Origin: Acidimicrobiales bacterium
GTDB lineage: Bacteria; Actinomycetota; Acidimicrobiia; Acidimicrobiales; RAAP-2
Assembly (NCBI GenBank): GCA_025362585.1
Contig: JANYFR010000025.1
Span: forward strand, 1 to 64,000
Length of the DNA: 64,000 bases
Direction: 5' to 3'
Of this stretch, positions 1-10,500 are shown piece by piece. A model generated the notes under the pieces. That model ran no database searches. It was not told where the DNA came from and saw only the letters and a program-made list of their open reading frames with translations. How positions within the stretch are numbered: position 1 is the stretch's first letter; every line of letters begins with the position of its first letter. The position numbers and the translations under genes were made by a program.

Positions 1-327
1 CAAAGTGATTGCCCACACCAACCTCTATTGGCAGTGGCAGAACGCTCCCGGCCGACGGGGCGCAACCGTCGAGACCACCGCTGTCAGCTTCGGGGCACTC
101 GACAGCTGAGGCTAATGGGGTCGTAGCTGGGTGTCTCGACCAGAGAATTAGCCGGCCCAGTCAAGTGGCACCAGAGCTTCTGCGCGAATGACCGAATTGG
201 AGCTGTCGGCCGGGGCGGGGTACCGCGTCGTCGCGCTGGGGAAGCGCCAGGTGAGGTCCCCGTCAAGTTGGAGCAGCGAAGGGTTCCGTCAGTGGCTATT
301 GTCCGGTACGACAAGGAAAGAGGAAGC
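1..327. other. no gene recognised
   Basis: Open frames exist here on both strands, but none has a plausible ribosome binding site, a recognisable product or a family-like composition. A purine-rich stretch just before 328 is the ribosome binding site of the next gene. The window may begin inside an intergenic region or a degraded gene. Confidence 0.5.
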
Positions 328-612
328 ATGGCATACGTAATTTCGCATTTTTTCGCAGGTGGCACTTCCGCCCAGTACCACAAGACCCTTGAGGCGGTCC
401 ACACCGGCGGCGTCCTGCCTCCCGGGCAGTCCTATCACGCTGCTGGACCGACCGATGACGGCTGGCTCGTCGTCGCGGTGTGGGACTCGAAAGAGAGTTA
501 CGACAACTTCGTCAGTGCGACACTGATGCCCGCGCTGCAGAGTATGGAGGGTGGACTGCCCGGTCCGCCCCACGAACACGGCGCAGAAGTAGCAAATCAA
601 ATTACGCGATAG
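328..612 (+). CDS. small ABM-like (dimeric alpha-beta barrel) protein
   Basis: This is a 94-residue cytosolic protein of unassigned function. The ATG at 328 follows a purine-rich Shine-Dalgarno region (aaggaaagaggaag). The frame opens upstream at 268, but that extension lacks a binding site and homolog-like sequence. The core motif GWLVVAVWDSKESYDNF and the overall length resemble antibiotic-biosynthesis-monooxygenase-like dimeric alpha-beta barrel proteins common in actinobacteria. That family includes small monooxygenases, isomerases and proteins with no known activity, so no reaction can be given. It stands alone, with about 400 bases of non-coding DNA after it. Confidence 0.7.
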   Translation: MAYVISHFFAGGTSAQYHKTLEAVHTGGVLPPGQSYHAAGPTDDGWLVVAVWDSKESYDNFVSATLMPALQSMEGGLPGPPHEHGAEVANQITR

Positions 613-1018
613 CTATTTGAACATTCTCCGTTCGGAGCGATTGAATTATGAGGCGATCGGAAGCGACCGAGCCACTGACATAGTTGGGCGACGGCCGTCT
701 GGGAACGAGAGGAACGCGCGAGCGACGGGTTCGTTCTCCGCTCGGTTCATCGGATGGTCGTGCGTGTTGACGTGTCACGCGTCAGCCGGTGTTCATTGAA
801 GTAGCCGAACATCCTTATAGTGCAATTCGACTGAATCAGTGACGGTGCACGTCCGCCAAAGATCACTTCGGATGCTCGCAACCAGTCACCGATTGCGTGG
901 TGCGCTCGAACACGGACTCCTCAGCATTCACGTACGGCTTTTCTATACAATTGAATAAGTTGGGATTAAGTTGAGAATCCGTAGATGTCATGTTGATGAA
1001 TGAAATCAACAATCTTAA
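613..1018. other. intergenic, no gene recognised
   Basis: About 400 bases with no supported coding frame. The last 100 bases are clearly AT-richer than the surroundings (TATACA near 944) and probably hold the promoter and leader of the GGDEF-EAL gene at 1019. No clean -35/-10 pair can be assigned. Confidence 0.5.
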
Positions 1019-3490
1019 ATGGATGGTTTTGGACGCGACACGTCACTTTCTCCGGATACCTGGTGGGAACGGCGACTCAACCGCCCAAGAAGCGAAGCTG
1101 GGTCGAGGGTCGTCATTTCGTCCGATCCGACAACGTGGCTGAGTGACCACAGTGGAAAGTTCGGTCGGCCGAGGTTGGCCCTTCGTCGCGAGATCGGCCT
1201 ACAGGTCTTCATTGGTGTCATGGTCGCGGCCTACGCCGTCTCGACGTTGACAATTCATAGGCACCAGGGCTACAACGTGTTCTGGGACGGTTGGGTCCAG
1301 CACATTGACTACGCGTTGCCCGTGATCCCCATGATGTGGTGCGTGAAACGTTCGCCAGAATTTCGAACGGCGTGGAGGTTCATGGCGGTGGGCACCATGC
1401 TCAACGCCGTCGGCAGCCTGTTGTTCTCTTATCACGGCGGTGGCGGTCTGGCTCAGGCAGTCCCCTCGAACGTCCAATCGAGGATGACCCTTTCGGACGC
1501 GACCATTGTCAACTTTCTCTCGTACGCGACCTTCATTGTCGGCGTCGCACTGTTGACCCAGGGCCGGGTGGGTCGCGCAAACGCGAGCGTACGTCTCGAT
1601 GGTCTCATCGCCGGGCTCGCCTTGGCATCGGCCGCCGGTCTTCTGTGGCTCGACCGCGTGTTAACGGTGAGCGGCAATCCCTCCGCCATAGCGGTGGCGA
1701 TTGCGTTTCCCGTCTCCGACCTCGTGCTGATCACCCTTCTGGTCGCCGGACTTGCACCAAACCGCTATCGACCTAATTGGTCGACAGTGCTGTTGGTCCT
1801 CGGTGCGTTGAGTTTCGTGGTGGGCGACGTCATTAATTTGAACTGGCAGTCGACGGACCGGGCGATGAACGGAACTTTCTTGGCGTCATCGTGGGTCATT
1901 GGCGTGTGGCTGATGGGTCTGGCGGCATCGGTGCACGATCGACGCAGGGTCGAACGTGCCCGGAGCGGAAAGGTTGTGTCCAGTAGCGTCGCCTCGGTTC
2001 CGGTGGTGTCCGGCCTGCTGTCCGTCGGCGTCATGGCGACGGCGGTCGCGAACAATTACACGTCACCAGTGGTACTATTTCTGGCGCTGGCGGCGTTGAC
2101 ACTGGTGATCATACGGATGCGCATGACGCTGCGCGAAGAGCGTCGTTCGCTGGTCAATTTCCAAGATGCTCGCACTGATGCGCTGACGGGCCTGCCGAAT
2201 CGTCGATCGCTGTTTGAAGAAGTTCAGTCAATGATTGAACCGAAGGAGGGTCGTGCGGCCGGTGTCGTTCTCATCGATCTTGACGGCTTTAAGGAGGTCA
2301 ACGACGCACTCGGGCACGGAGCGGGTGACGAGCTTCTCTGCGCCATAGCGAAACGGTTCGAGAGTGAAACGTCCCAACGCGGAATGTTGGCTCGCCTCGG
2401 AGGCGACGAATTCGCCTTCACGTCGTTCGTCCGTTCGGAAGATGAGCTCGTGACAATGGCCAACGCCCTTCAGGCCACCCTGATCGAGCCGTGCGTCATT
2501 GATGGTGTCTCGGTTCAGGTCCACGCCAGTATGGGCGTAGCGGTCGCGTCGAAGGAAAAGTCCAGTGTTATCGAGGTGTTACGCAGCGCTGACGTCGCCA
2601 TGTACGAGGCGAAGCGCCTCAAGATTGACGTCGAGACCTACAAGGCGGAGAATGATCCACACAGCCGAGAAGCATTGGCCCTCGTGGCCGATCTTCGTGA
2701 CGCCATTGACCAACACGCGCTGGTTCTTTACTATCAGCCGACACTCGACATGCAGTCAGCAAACGTCCGAGGCGTGGAGGCACTTGCTCGATGGCAACAC
2801 CCCGAACTGGGAATGCTGTATCCGGACGCCTTCATACCGATAGTCGAGCGAATCGGTCTGATGCCGAAGCTCACTCGGTTCGTTCTCCAACAGGCCGTGG
2901 TTCAAGCGGCCCACCTGCATCAATCTGGACACGATCTGCAAATGAGTGTGAATATCTCACGTCACGACCTCGTCGACAAGACACTGCCTGATTTCATCGA
3001 GCAGCTGCTTCATGAGAACGACTATCCCGCCCATCAGCTCACGCTGGAGATCACGGAATCAGTTCTTGGCAGCGACCCGGTCCGATCGGCCGAATGTGTG
3101 TACGAACTTCGTGCGAAGGGTGTCCGGATATCAATCGATGACTTTGGGGTTGGCTATTCCTCAATGTCGCAATTGTTGGGGCTGGCTATCGACGAGCTCA
3201 AGGTTGACAAGTCGTTCATCATTGGACTTTGCGGCGATTCTCGTGCACAAGCGATTGTGAGATCCGCCATTGAGCTCTCGCGCGCCCTCGACCTCAGCCT
3301 GGTCGCCGAAGGTATCGAAGAGGGCGACGTCCTGCGCATCCTGCAGAGCATTGGCGCCGACGTTGGTCAAGGTCACTACATTGCGAGGCCGTTGACGTCG
3401 GTCGATCTCGACATTTTCTTGGCCGCCGGTAGTCGGGGTCACGGCATTCAACCGGCCTCCTGCTGGTCCGCTGCCGACTTGACACACTGA
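1019..3490 (+). CDS. membrane GGDEF-EAL cyclic-di-GMP protein
   Basis: An 823-residue predicted cyclic-di-GMP turnover protein. Residues about 60-370 contain many hydrophobic segments and form a membrane sensor region of no type I can name. A diguanylate cyclase domain follows, with DALTGLPNRR, DLDGFKEVND and an intact GGDEF at residues 461-465. The C-terminal EAL domain carries EAL at 587-589, EITES, IDDFGVGYSS, KVDKSF and VAEGIE, so the main phosphodiesterase residues look present. Both domains therefore appear catalytically competent, and which activity dominates cannot be read from sequence. The ATG at 1019 has no strong Shine-Dalgarno, so the N-terminus is uncertain. It is monocistronic. 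Confidence 0.92.
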   Translation: MDGFGRDTSLSPDTWWERRLNRPRSEAGSRVVISSDPTTWLSDHSGKFGRPRLALRREIGLQVFIGVMVAAYAVSTLTIHRHQGYNVFWDGWVQHIDYALPVIPMMWCVKRSPEFRTAWRFMAVGTMLNAVGSLLFSYHGGGGLAQAVPSNVQSRMTLSDATIVNFLSYATFIVGVALLTQGRVGRANASVRLDGLIAGLALASAAGLLWLDRVLTVSGNPSAIAVAIAFPVSDLVLITLLVAGLAPNRYRPNWSTVLLVLGALSFVVGDVINLNWQSTDRAMNGTFLASSWVIGVWLMGLAASVHDRRRVERARSGKVVSSSVASVPVVSGLLSVGVMATAVANNYTSPVVLFLALAALTLVIIRMRMTLREERRSLVNFQDARTDALTGLPNRRSLFEEVQSMIEPKEGRAAGVVLIDLDGFKEVNDALGHGAGDELLCAIAKRFESETSQRGMLARLGGDEFAFTSFVRSEDELVTMANALQATLIEPCVIDGVSVQVHASMGVAVASKEKSSVIEVLRSADVAMYEAKRLKIDVETYKAENDPHSREALALVADLRDAIDQHALVLYYQPTLDMQSANVRGVEALARWQHPELGMLYPDAFIPIVERIGLMPKLTRFVLQQAVVQAAHLHQSGHDLQMSVNISRHDLVDKTLPDFIEQLLHENDYPAHQLTLEITESVLGSDPVRSAECVYELRAKGVRISIDDFGVGYSSMSQLLGLAIDELKVDKSFIIGLCGDSRAQAIVRSAIELSRALDLSLVAEGIEEGDVLRILQSIGADVGQGHYIARPLTSVDLDIFLAAGSRGHGIQPASCWSAADLTH

Positions 3491-3671
3491 AGAGAGCCAC
3501 GGCGTCCTACGCGAGAGATTTACGTATGGAGTGCAGGCAGCAGATTGTTGAAAGACCTCTCGTTTCCCGGCCCCGGCGTCGCACTCAATGAGTAGCAGAG
3601 GAACCGGTGCATCGAAGGCCGAAATGCCGAGCGCCGGATCGAAACTCCGTGTCACGTCGAAGGGAGCCCGT

Positions 3672-4136
3672 TTACGCGGCAGTCGCACACAGCGCAGAAC
3701 TGGTGTATACGGTCCCGGTTGACAGCGAGCTACCAGGGGTCGGAGACGAATTCCACGTCGAGGTGCCGGCAATCTCAATATAGAGCACGCCCGCGATCAG
3801 TCCAAAAGCGTAGTGGGGCAGATTAGAGGGCCACGACAAGATGTACGGGTGTAATCCGTTGGTGGAAGTTCCACTGAGTAATTTCGAAACCACGGGCGTG
3901 GCATCGGGAGTATTTTCGTTCTGACTCTTGTAGATCTGTATTGCGTTGGCCAAGGTCGCACCATCGGCCTGACAGGAAGCAGAGGCAGTTTTGCTGACTA
4001 CGCCGCCCAGAGCAAAGATCACGACCGCCGACAAGATGCCTAGAACCACGATGACGATGAGAACTTCGAGCAAGGTGAAGCCACCGATTGCGCTAGGTTT
4101 TCTTTTGCTTTGCAGCCAACGATTATGGCGCATCAT
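3672..4136 (-). CDS. type IV pilin-like prepilin (N-methylation motif)
   Basis: A 154-residue class III signal peptide protein. A basic leader of about 19 residues ends in Gly and is followed by FTLLEVLIVIVVLGILSAVV, the classic prepilin cleavage and assembly helix with Glu at position +5. The mature globular part has two cysteines (ASCQADG and SALCATAA) able to form a C-terminal disulfide. Two adjacent ATG codons (4136 and 4133) give the short leader typical of pilins. A GTG at 4220 would add 28 residues and is less likely. No prepilin peptidase, ATPase or platform gene is nearby, so the assembly machinery must lie elsewhere. It could be a minor pilin or a pseudopilin. Confidence 0.85.
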   Translation of the reverse strand: MMRHNRWLQSKRKPSAIGGFTLLEVLIVIVVLGILSAVVIFALGGVVSKTASASCQADGATLANAIQIYKSQNENTPDATPVVSKLLSGTSTNGLHPYILSWPSNLPHYAFGLIAGVLYIEIAGTSTWNSSPTPGSSLSTGTVYTSSALCATAA

Positions 4137-4290
4137 CGCTTTAAGCCTACTAAGGGCGCTTCGCAATCTCGGTGATGTCCGCGCACGAAGCAGCTCGCAA
4201 CGTACTGCGAAATCCGGCACCCGCCGAAGGCCGACGCTACTTCATCGAATCTCGAGTCCCTAGAACTGAGCTATAAATCTGGCGCATTCA

Positions 4291-4329
4291 AACAAACGGG
4301 CGACCCTTTCGCAGGGTCGCCCGTTTGTT
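4291..4329 (-). terminator. strong hairpin terminator
   Basis: A perfect 16-bp inverted repeat (4291-4306 and 4314-4329, arms aacaaacgggcgaccc and its complement) encloses a 7-nt loop. It lies just downstream of the secreted protein gene that ends at 4363 on the minus strand and separates it from the pilin-like gene. The arms end in TTTGTT, a partial U-tract on the minus transcript. Confidence 0.85.
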
Positions 4330-4362
4330 GTTAAGTCATAGTTGGAACGAGTAGTGTGCGCC

Positions 4363-5307
4363 TCAACTTTCGTTACCGTCGCCACCCTCGCCATTCGAAT
4401 GGCCATTTCCGCTGGCGTTGAAACGCACGGCCGGCACGTACCACGGAGCAGTGGTGAAATCGCCGCTGACGCCCCAGCAGGCGGAAGTTGATGAATCCAG
4501 CCTGAAGGTACCGACTCCCGCCAGCCCTTTGTCGCAGTAGTACAAGGGTGTAATGGAGTTCCCGTAAGTGGTCCCTTGAAGTGGATCACTCCCGACAGCC
4601 GGCTGGGGATTGACGGTCGCGAGAGCAACGTTCAGTGAGTCGTAACCGCAGCCCGCAGGCGTCTGGGCACACGTCGTGCTATAGCCGTGCGGCGTCGCCC
4701 CGTAACCGCTGGTGTTGAATGCAACCCCAAATATGAGGCTGTCGGGAAGGTGCACCTGTGTACTGAACTTGAAGCTGATGTTGACGGCCACGCCGTTGTT
4801 ACAAGTGTTGTCCTTCGCGCTAAACCATTTTTCGGGAGTGGTGGGACAGAGCGTCGCACCAGCCGCCGATGGGCGGTAGGGGATATTAAAGACCTTGGTG
4901 GTCGTCGCTATCAGACTCCCCACGGCACCCAGGGGTCCGACGTTATAGAGGTTGAGGGTAATCGGCTCGCTAAAGGTCGATCCCGGCGTGGTGACGCAGT
5001 TGCCGAGGTTCCAATTTCCGGATTGACAGCCCCAGCTGCTCATGGTGACCACGACGTTCTTCAAGTTGCGCGCTGTCCCGCCAAAGGCGATTTGATTGCC
5101 GAACTCCGATACCTGCTGAGCCTGAAACGCCTGACTGACCAAATTCCCTGGAAGTGGACGAACTGTGCTGTCATAAATTGCTTGACTGTGACCTTCTTGG
5201 GCGTCCGCACCAGCAGGAGAGCTCGCCAAGGTCGCGGCGAAGGGAAAGAGTAGAGCCGCGGCGACCACCATCGGTAGTCGGCTTGACCTCGTAGGAATTA
5301 ATCTCAT
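4363..5307 (-). CDS. secreted protein of unknown function with eight cysteines
   Basis: I do not recognise this 314-residue protein. The ATG at 5307 has a well-placed GGAG nine bases upstream and starts a clear Sec signal peptide (basic MRLIPTRSSR, a hydrophobic core, then cleavage near SSPAGADA). The upstream ATG at 5376 would bury that signal and is rejected. The mature part is rich in Thr, Ser, Asn and Gly, is predicted mostly beta, and has eight cysteines in a roughly paired pattern (for example GCQSGNWNLGNC), consistent with extracellular disulfides. There is no sortase motif, and the end (HSNGEGGDGNES) is polar. It lies upstream of the pilin-like gene on the same strand but is separated from it by a strong terminator. 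Confidence 0.8.
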   Translation of the reverse strand: MRLIPTRSSRLPMVVAAALLFPFAATLASSPAGADAQEGHSQAIYDSTVRPLPGNLVSQAFQAQQVSEFGNQIAFGGTARNLKNVVVTMSSWGCQSGNWNLGNCVTTPGSTFSEPITLNLYNVGPLGAVGSLIATTTKVFNIPYRPSAAGATLCPTTPEKWFSAKDNTCNNGVAVNISFKFSTQVHLPDSLIFGVAFNTSGYGATPHGYSTTCAQTPAGCGYDSLNVALATVNPQPAVGSDPLQGTTYGNSITPLYYCDKGLAGVGTFRLDSSTSACWGVSGDFTTAPWYVPAVRFNASGNGHSNGEGGDGNES

Positions 5308-5724
5308 TTGTTGTATCTCCGTCTCCACCCCGAGGGGCAGCATCTTCATCAAAGTGACCGTGGTGTACGACCACAACTAGGTCTATCAGGGCCGTCTGAC
5401 ACCACGATTCCCGGCACCATCAGGCGAGTCTCGTGGTTCTTCGCCAGATCGGATCGAGCAGGGTGATTGCCGTTACTTAACCACGTGACGCACGCGAAAA
5501 TCGGGCCCATCGACGGGATTCGATCGTTTGGAAGAACTCCGGGGGCCTTGAAGCGTTGTGGGATTGGTCGAGGGCGATCTCGTTGGTGGAGGTCAATGGA
5601 TTCCCAACATTATGTATTGACAGGGAGTCGGTGACCTGGGAATCGAATCTTGCGAGCCCGTACGTCTCAAGTTTTGTCGCGCGCGGAATGATACATTCAC
5701 ACAATCGTCGATCGGGGGATCGAG
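5308..5724. other. intergenic region between divergent genes
   Basis: About 415 bases between the secreted protein gene and the DUF2182 gene with no supported coding frame. A consensus-like TTGACA occurs at 5617-5622 on the plus strand, but the expected -10 position holds no convincing hexamer, so no promoter is called. The DUF2182 ribosome binding region (gggggatcgag) lies at the right edge. Confidence 0.5.
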
Positions 5725-6486
5725 ATGGCGTACCCAGGTGAGATTCGAGCCGCACAGGCCCGCAACTACATGATGCCCTTGACTCTTTTGGCAGTCGCCG
5801 CGCTGGGTTGGTGGTTATCAGTCGCAACGTCATCATCGATGACGCCATCAATGAACGTGAGCGGCGTCATGGTCGCGATGTCACTGTCGTCCTTCATGGT
5901 CGCCTGGGTGGCGATGATGGCCGCGATGATGCTGCCGGCGGTACTTCCTGTGGTCCGGCTCTACCAACGTGCGGCCGCTCGGGGCGCCGTGGCGCCCGCG
6001 GCCTACTTCATCGCCGGCTACGCGGTGATCTGGTCGGCCGTTGGTCTGCCAACGTACGTGGCGTGGCGATATCTGCAGCTCCCATTGTCGCAGGCGACGC
6101 CGACGGTCGGTCGTGTTGTGGGCACGGTGCTGATCGGCGCAGCGGTCTACCAGTTCTCGCCGCTCAAGGCTTCGTGTCTCCGACACTGCCGCTCGCCGCT
6201 CAACTTCTTTATGGCGCACGCCAGAAATCTTCGCTCCGACGCTGGAGCGCTCACACTGGGTGTCCGACATGGGCTGTACTGCCTCGGTTGCTGCTGGATG
6301 CTCATGGCGGTGCTCGTAGCCTTTGGCACCATGCAGCTGGCGTGGATGGCGATTGTCGCCCTGCTGGTATTCATCGAAAAGGTGACCTCCGTTGGCGAGT
6401 ACGTCGCCAAAGGTGCGGGAATGATCTTTCTCGCCTTGGGCGTCGTTCTCTTGATCGCACCGACGACCGTAGGAACTCTGACGTAG
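5725..6486 (+). CDS. DUF2182 integral membrane protein
   Basis: A 253-residue polytopic membrane protein of the DUF2182 family, annotated in databases as predicted metal-binding. Visible hallmarks are the Met-rich helix WVAMMAAMMLPAVLP, SPLKASCLRHCRSP, the Cys-rich helix LYCLGCCWMLM and FIEKV near the C-terminus. About six or seven helices can be drawn. The ATG at 5725 follows a G-rich site. The DUF1326 gene starts 16 bases after the stop, and this pair recurs together in many bacteria, which points to a shared and still undefined role. Metal handling is inferred only from the Met and Cys clusters. Confidence 0.88.
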   Translation: MAYPGEIRAAQARNYMMPLTLLAVAALGWWLSVATSSSMTPSMNVSGVMVAMSLSSFMVAWVAMMAAMMLPAVLPVVRLYQRAAARGAVAPAAYFIAGYAVIWSAVGLPTYVAWRYLQLPLSQATPTVGRVVGTVLIGAAVYQFSPLKASCLRHCRSPLNFFMAHARNLRSDAGALTLGVRHGLYCLGCCWMLMAVLVAFGTMQLAWMAIVALLVFIEKVTSVGEYVAKGAGMIFLALGVVLLIAPTTVGTLT

Positions 6487-6502
6487 CAAAGGAGAAATGG
6501 CA

Positions 6503-7132
6503 ATGACCGTCACGACCACCCAAACCAAATGGTTCCTCAAAGGCAGGGGCTACGAATTCTGCAACTGCGCACCCGGGTGCAGTTGCAACTTCTCGGGTTT
6601 CCCCAGTTCATCCGATGGAAGTTGCAAGGCGTTCGTCGGGAACTTCATCGACGAAGGCCGTTGCGGCGACGTGGATCTCGCAGGCCTCAAGGCCATAGCA
6701 ATTATGGACTGGCCGAAGGCGATTCACGACGGCAACGGCAAGGCCGTCTTCGTCGTCGAGCCAGAAGTAACCGACGAGCAGATCGGTTGCCTGTCGCAGA
6801 TCTACACCGGTCAGCTGGGCGGCAACCCCTGGGCCATCTTGGGTACCACCTTCGAAATCGCCGGTCTGGTGAAGGCCCGCATCACGGCAGAAGGTGCTGG
6901 ACTCTCCATCACCCTGAACGCCGAAGGTGTGGGACGTGGCGTGGGTGACCACTTCAAGAATCCAGTGACGGGCGAGCCCCACGACGCCCAGATCGTCTTG
7001 CCCGATGGGTTCATCTGGCAAAAGGGTGACTGTGGCGTCGGCTCCTTCACGGCCAAGGCCGAGGGATTCGACCTCTCCTTCAAGAACTCCAACTGGATCT
7101 CCTACGAGTTTGATTGGTCGGACGACAAGTAG
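6503..7132 (+). CDS. DUF1326 domain protein, partner of the DUF2182 protein
   Basis: A soluble protein of about 209 residues. Its N-terminus carries the Cys cluster FCNCAPGCSCNFSGFPS, the hallmark of DUF1326, followed by GNFIDEGRCGDVDLAGL and a beta-rich remainder. No signal peptide is seen, so it is probably cytoplasmic or membrane-associated. GGAG at 6491-6494 lies only two bases before the ATG at 6497 but eight before the ATG at 6503, so 6503 is preferred; the difference is two residues. It is co-transcribed with the upstream DUF2182 gene. Biochemical function is unknown; the closely spaced cysteines suggest metal or thiol chemistry. Confidence 0.88.
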   Translation: MTVTTTQTKWFLKGRGYEFCNCAPGCSCNFSGFPSSSDGSCKAFVGNFIDEGRCGDVDLAGLKAIAIMDWPKAIHDGNGKAVFVVEPEVTDEQIGCLSQIYTGQLGGNPWAILGTTFEIAGLVKARITAEGAGLSITLNAEGVGRGVGDHFKNPVTGEPHDAQIVLPDGFIWQKGDCGVGSFTAKAEGFDLSFKNSNWISYEFDWSDDK

Positions 7133-7501
7133 GCACTGCGGGCCGTCGAGAGACGTGGTCCCGCCGGGGTGGCGAGCGCTCGATGATCAATGCCCCTGGA
7201 AGGACCACTTCGGAATTGATCAATCCATCGACGGTCCCGTCGAGTCTCCAGAGGAGGCCCCGCACGCCATTTTGTCGACGCTTCGTAGTGACGAGGGAAG
7301 AACTGTCCTTCGCCCGAGAGGATTGCGTGGGGAGCCAGTGATTGGGCAGTGCGGCGACGACGCTCGTCGCGCGAGATTAATGGCCGCAAAGCCCGTCACG
7401 GCGACCAACATTCTCGTCGTTAATTCGTTCATTTCCGCTTCTCAGGTCGATGGCGGGGGTGCGATGCGGCGACGTCTGCTCCAACATGAGCCCAGTCCTA
7501 C
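7133..7501. other. intergenic, no gene recognised
   Basis: About 370 bases between convergent genes (DUF1326 and metH). The short open frames here have no binding sites and compositions typical of chance frames in GC-rich DNA. No strong hairpin terminator is evident. It may be remnant DNA. Confidence 0.5.
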
Positions 7502-10500
7502 CTAAGCCACGAAGTACTTGGCCATCGGATGATGACAGATAATCGCGTCGGTGGTCTGCTCGGGGTGCAACTGGAATCCCTCTGACACGGTGACGCCAAT
7601 TCGATCCGCCTCGAGCAGCGCGGCAACTTTCGCGTTGTCGGCGAGGTCCGGACAGGCGGGGTAGCCCCACGAGTAGCGCCCCCCCCGATACTGCTGGCGG
7701 AACAGGCCCGTCAACGTCGGACCGTCCTCTTGGGCAAACCCCAACTCCTCACGGATTCTGCGGTGCCACTTCTCCGCCAGCGCCTCGGCCATCTCGACAC
7801 CTAGGCCGTGCAGCATCAGGTAGTCGTTGTATCGATTCTCTGCAAAGAGCTCGGCGCACCGTTCCGAGACCCTTGAACCCATGGTGACGAGCATGAACGC
7901 CGCGTAGTCGTGGTCGGGGCTGGCGGTGGGGCGAAAGAAGTCGGCGACGCAGAGAAAGGGGGCCTGACGTTGGCGCGGGAAAGTGAATCGCGCGGCCTCG
8001 ACGCGGCGATCATCGTCGCCGTAGACGACCAGGTCGTTGCCGTCGGCGGCGACGGGAAAGTGGCCCCAGACGACCTGGGGCACGAGGAGATTCTCTTCCT
8101 TGGCGATGGCGATCTGTTCTCGCAGCGTCGCGCCGACCCGCTCCTTGAAGGCGGGGTCGTCCTCACCTTGCTCGGGTCGAAAGCCCCATTGGTTTCGAAA
8201 GAGCGCAGTGAGGTTGAGGTAGTCGCTGATCTCGTCGATGGACATGCCCTTCGCGACGCGACTTCCGAGGAAGGGCGGCGCGAAGAGGGGACTATCCGGG
8301 TCGACGTCGGGGCTCCGCGACGGTAGTCCTTCGGGAACGTCACCGTTGTCGCCCCGGATTCGGCGAGAGACCTTCCTCTCCGAGATCACTCGACCGAAGG
8401 TCGGGTCGACGTCCTCGCCGCGACGCAACTCACCGAGCCGGTCGAGCACGCGCAGGCCCTCGAAGGCGTCCTTGCCGTAGAAGACGCGACCCTGGTAGAC
8501 CTCTCGTAGGTCCCGTTCCACGTAGGTGCGCGTGAGGGCCGCGCCGCCGAGCAGCACCGGCACTGCGCTCATCCCTCGCTCGTTCATCAGCTCGAGGTTC
8601 TCGCGCATGATGAGGGTCGACTTCACGAGCAGACCGCTCATCCCGAGCGCGTCGGCCTGGTGCTCTTCGACCGCGTTCAGCATCTCGTTGACGCCGACCT
8701 TGATACCGAGGTTGATCACCTCGTAGCCGTTGTTGGTGAGGATGATGTCGACGAGGTTCTTGCCAATGTCGTGAACGTCGCCCTTGACCGTCGCAATAAC
8801 GACGCGACCTCGGCCGCCCTGATCGCTCTTTTCCATGTGCGGCTCGAGGTACGACACGGCCGACTTCATGGTCTCGGCGCTCTGCAGCACGAAGGGCAAC
8901 TGCATCTCGCCCGAGGCGAAGAGGTCGCCCACTTCGCGCATGCCGTCGAGCAGCAGGTCGTTCACAATCGAGAGCGGCGCCATGCCCTCGCGCATTGCTT
9001 GCTCGAGGTCGGTCTCCAGTCCGACGCGCGCCCCGTCGATGATGCGCCGTCGCAGGCGATCGTGCAGGGGCAGGTCAGCCAGCGATTCGGTCGTCGTCGT
9101 CGAACTCGACAGGCCCTCGAAGAGCCCGAGCAGCACGGTGAGCGGGTCGTAGTCGTCGTTGCGTCGGTTGTAGATGAGGTCGAGACAGACCCGACGAGCC
9201 TCTTCGTCGACGCGATTGAGGGGGAGGAGCTTGGAGGCGTGGACGATGGCGGCGTCGAGACCCGCCTCGGCAGCCTCGTGCAGGAAGACACTATTGAGGA
9301 CCTGACGCGCGGCCGGGTTGAGGCCGAACGAGATGTTGGAGAGACCGAGGATTGTGCGAACGCCGGGCAGCTCGGCCTTGATGCGCCGAATCGCCTCGAG
9401 CGTCTCGATGCCGTCGCGCCGCGACTCGACCATGCCGGTCGACAGCGGGAGCGCGAGCGTGTCGATGAAGATGTCGTGCGCGTCGAGCCCGTAGCGCGAG
9501 ACGGCGAGGTCGGTGATGTTCTGGGCGGCGCGGACCTTCCAGTCGGCGGTTCGGGCCTGGCCCTCTTCGTCGATGCAGGTCGCGACGACCGCGGCGCCGA
9601 ACTCGGAGGCCAACGACAGGAAACCGTCCAGTCGGGTACCGGGGCCGTCACCCTCTTCGAGGTTCACCGAGTTGAGGATTGCCTTGCCCCCGAGCCACGT
9701 GAGGGCCTGACGGGCCACCTTCGTCTCGGTGGTGTCGACCATGACCGGTACTGATGATTGCGTGGCGAACCGACCCATGATCTCGTTCATGTCGGCGACG
9801 CCGTCGGCGCCGGTGAAGTCGACGCAGACGTCCAGTACGTGGGCGCCCTCTTTGATCTGGTCTCGTCCTATCGCGACGCACGTGTCCCAGTCACCGTCGA
9901 GCATCGCCTCGCGAAACTTCTTGGACCCGTTGGCATTGGTCCGCTCGCCAACCAGCAGCACCGACCGGTCCTGTTGGTAGGTGGTGGCCGAGTAGATCGA
10001 CGCGACGGCCGGCTCAAGCACCGGCGTACGCGAGGCCGCGCGCAGTGGTCGCACCACGTCCACGACGCGCGCCAGATGCTCGGGCGTCGTGCCACAACAG
10101 CCCCCGACGATCTGCACGCCGTACTCGGTGACGAACTTGCCGAGGTGCTCGGCGAGCGCGTCGGGCGAGAGGTCGTAGTGCATCTTGCCGTTGACGACGC
10201 TCGGCAGGCCGGCGTTGGGCAGGCACGACAACGCCACGGGGGCCGTCTCGGAGAGTTGGCGCAGGGGCTCGTACATCTCGACCGGCCCGGTCGCGCAGTT
10301 GAGGCCCACGACGTCGACGCCGAGGGGGGCGAGGGCCGTGATCGCGGCGCCGATCTCGGTGCCCGGCAGCATCCGCCCAGTGATCTCGATCGTGACCTGG
10401 GCCTGGATGGGGACGATCCGGCCGTGGCGCACCATGGCGCGATGACAGGCGGCGATCGCCGCCTTGCCCGAGAGCAGGTCGTAGACCGTCTCCACGAGCA

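Noticed and set aside
7133-7501. Small frames of 60-95 codons between DUF1326 and metH
   Set aside because: No binding sites, no conserved motifs, and frames occur equally on both strands.
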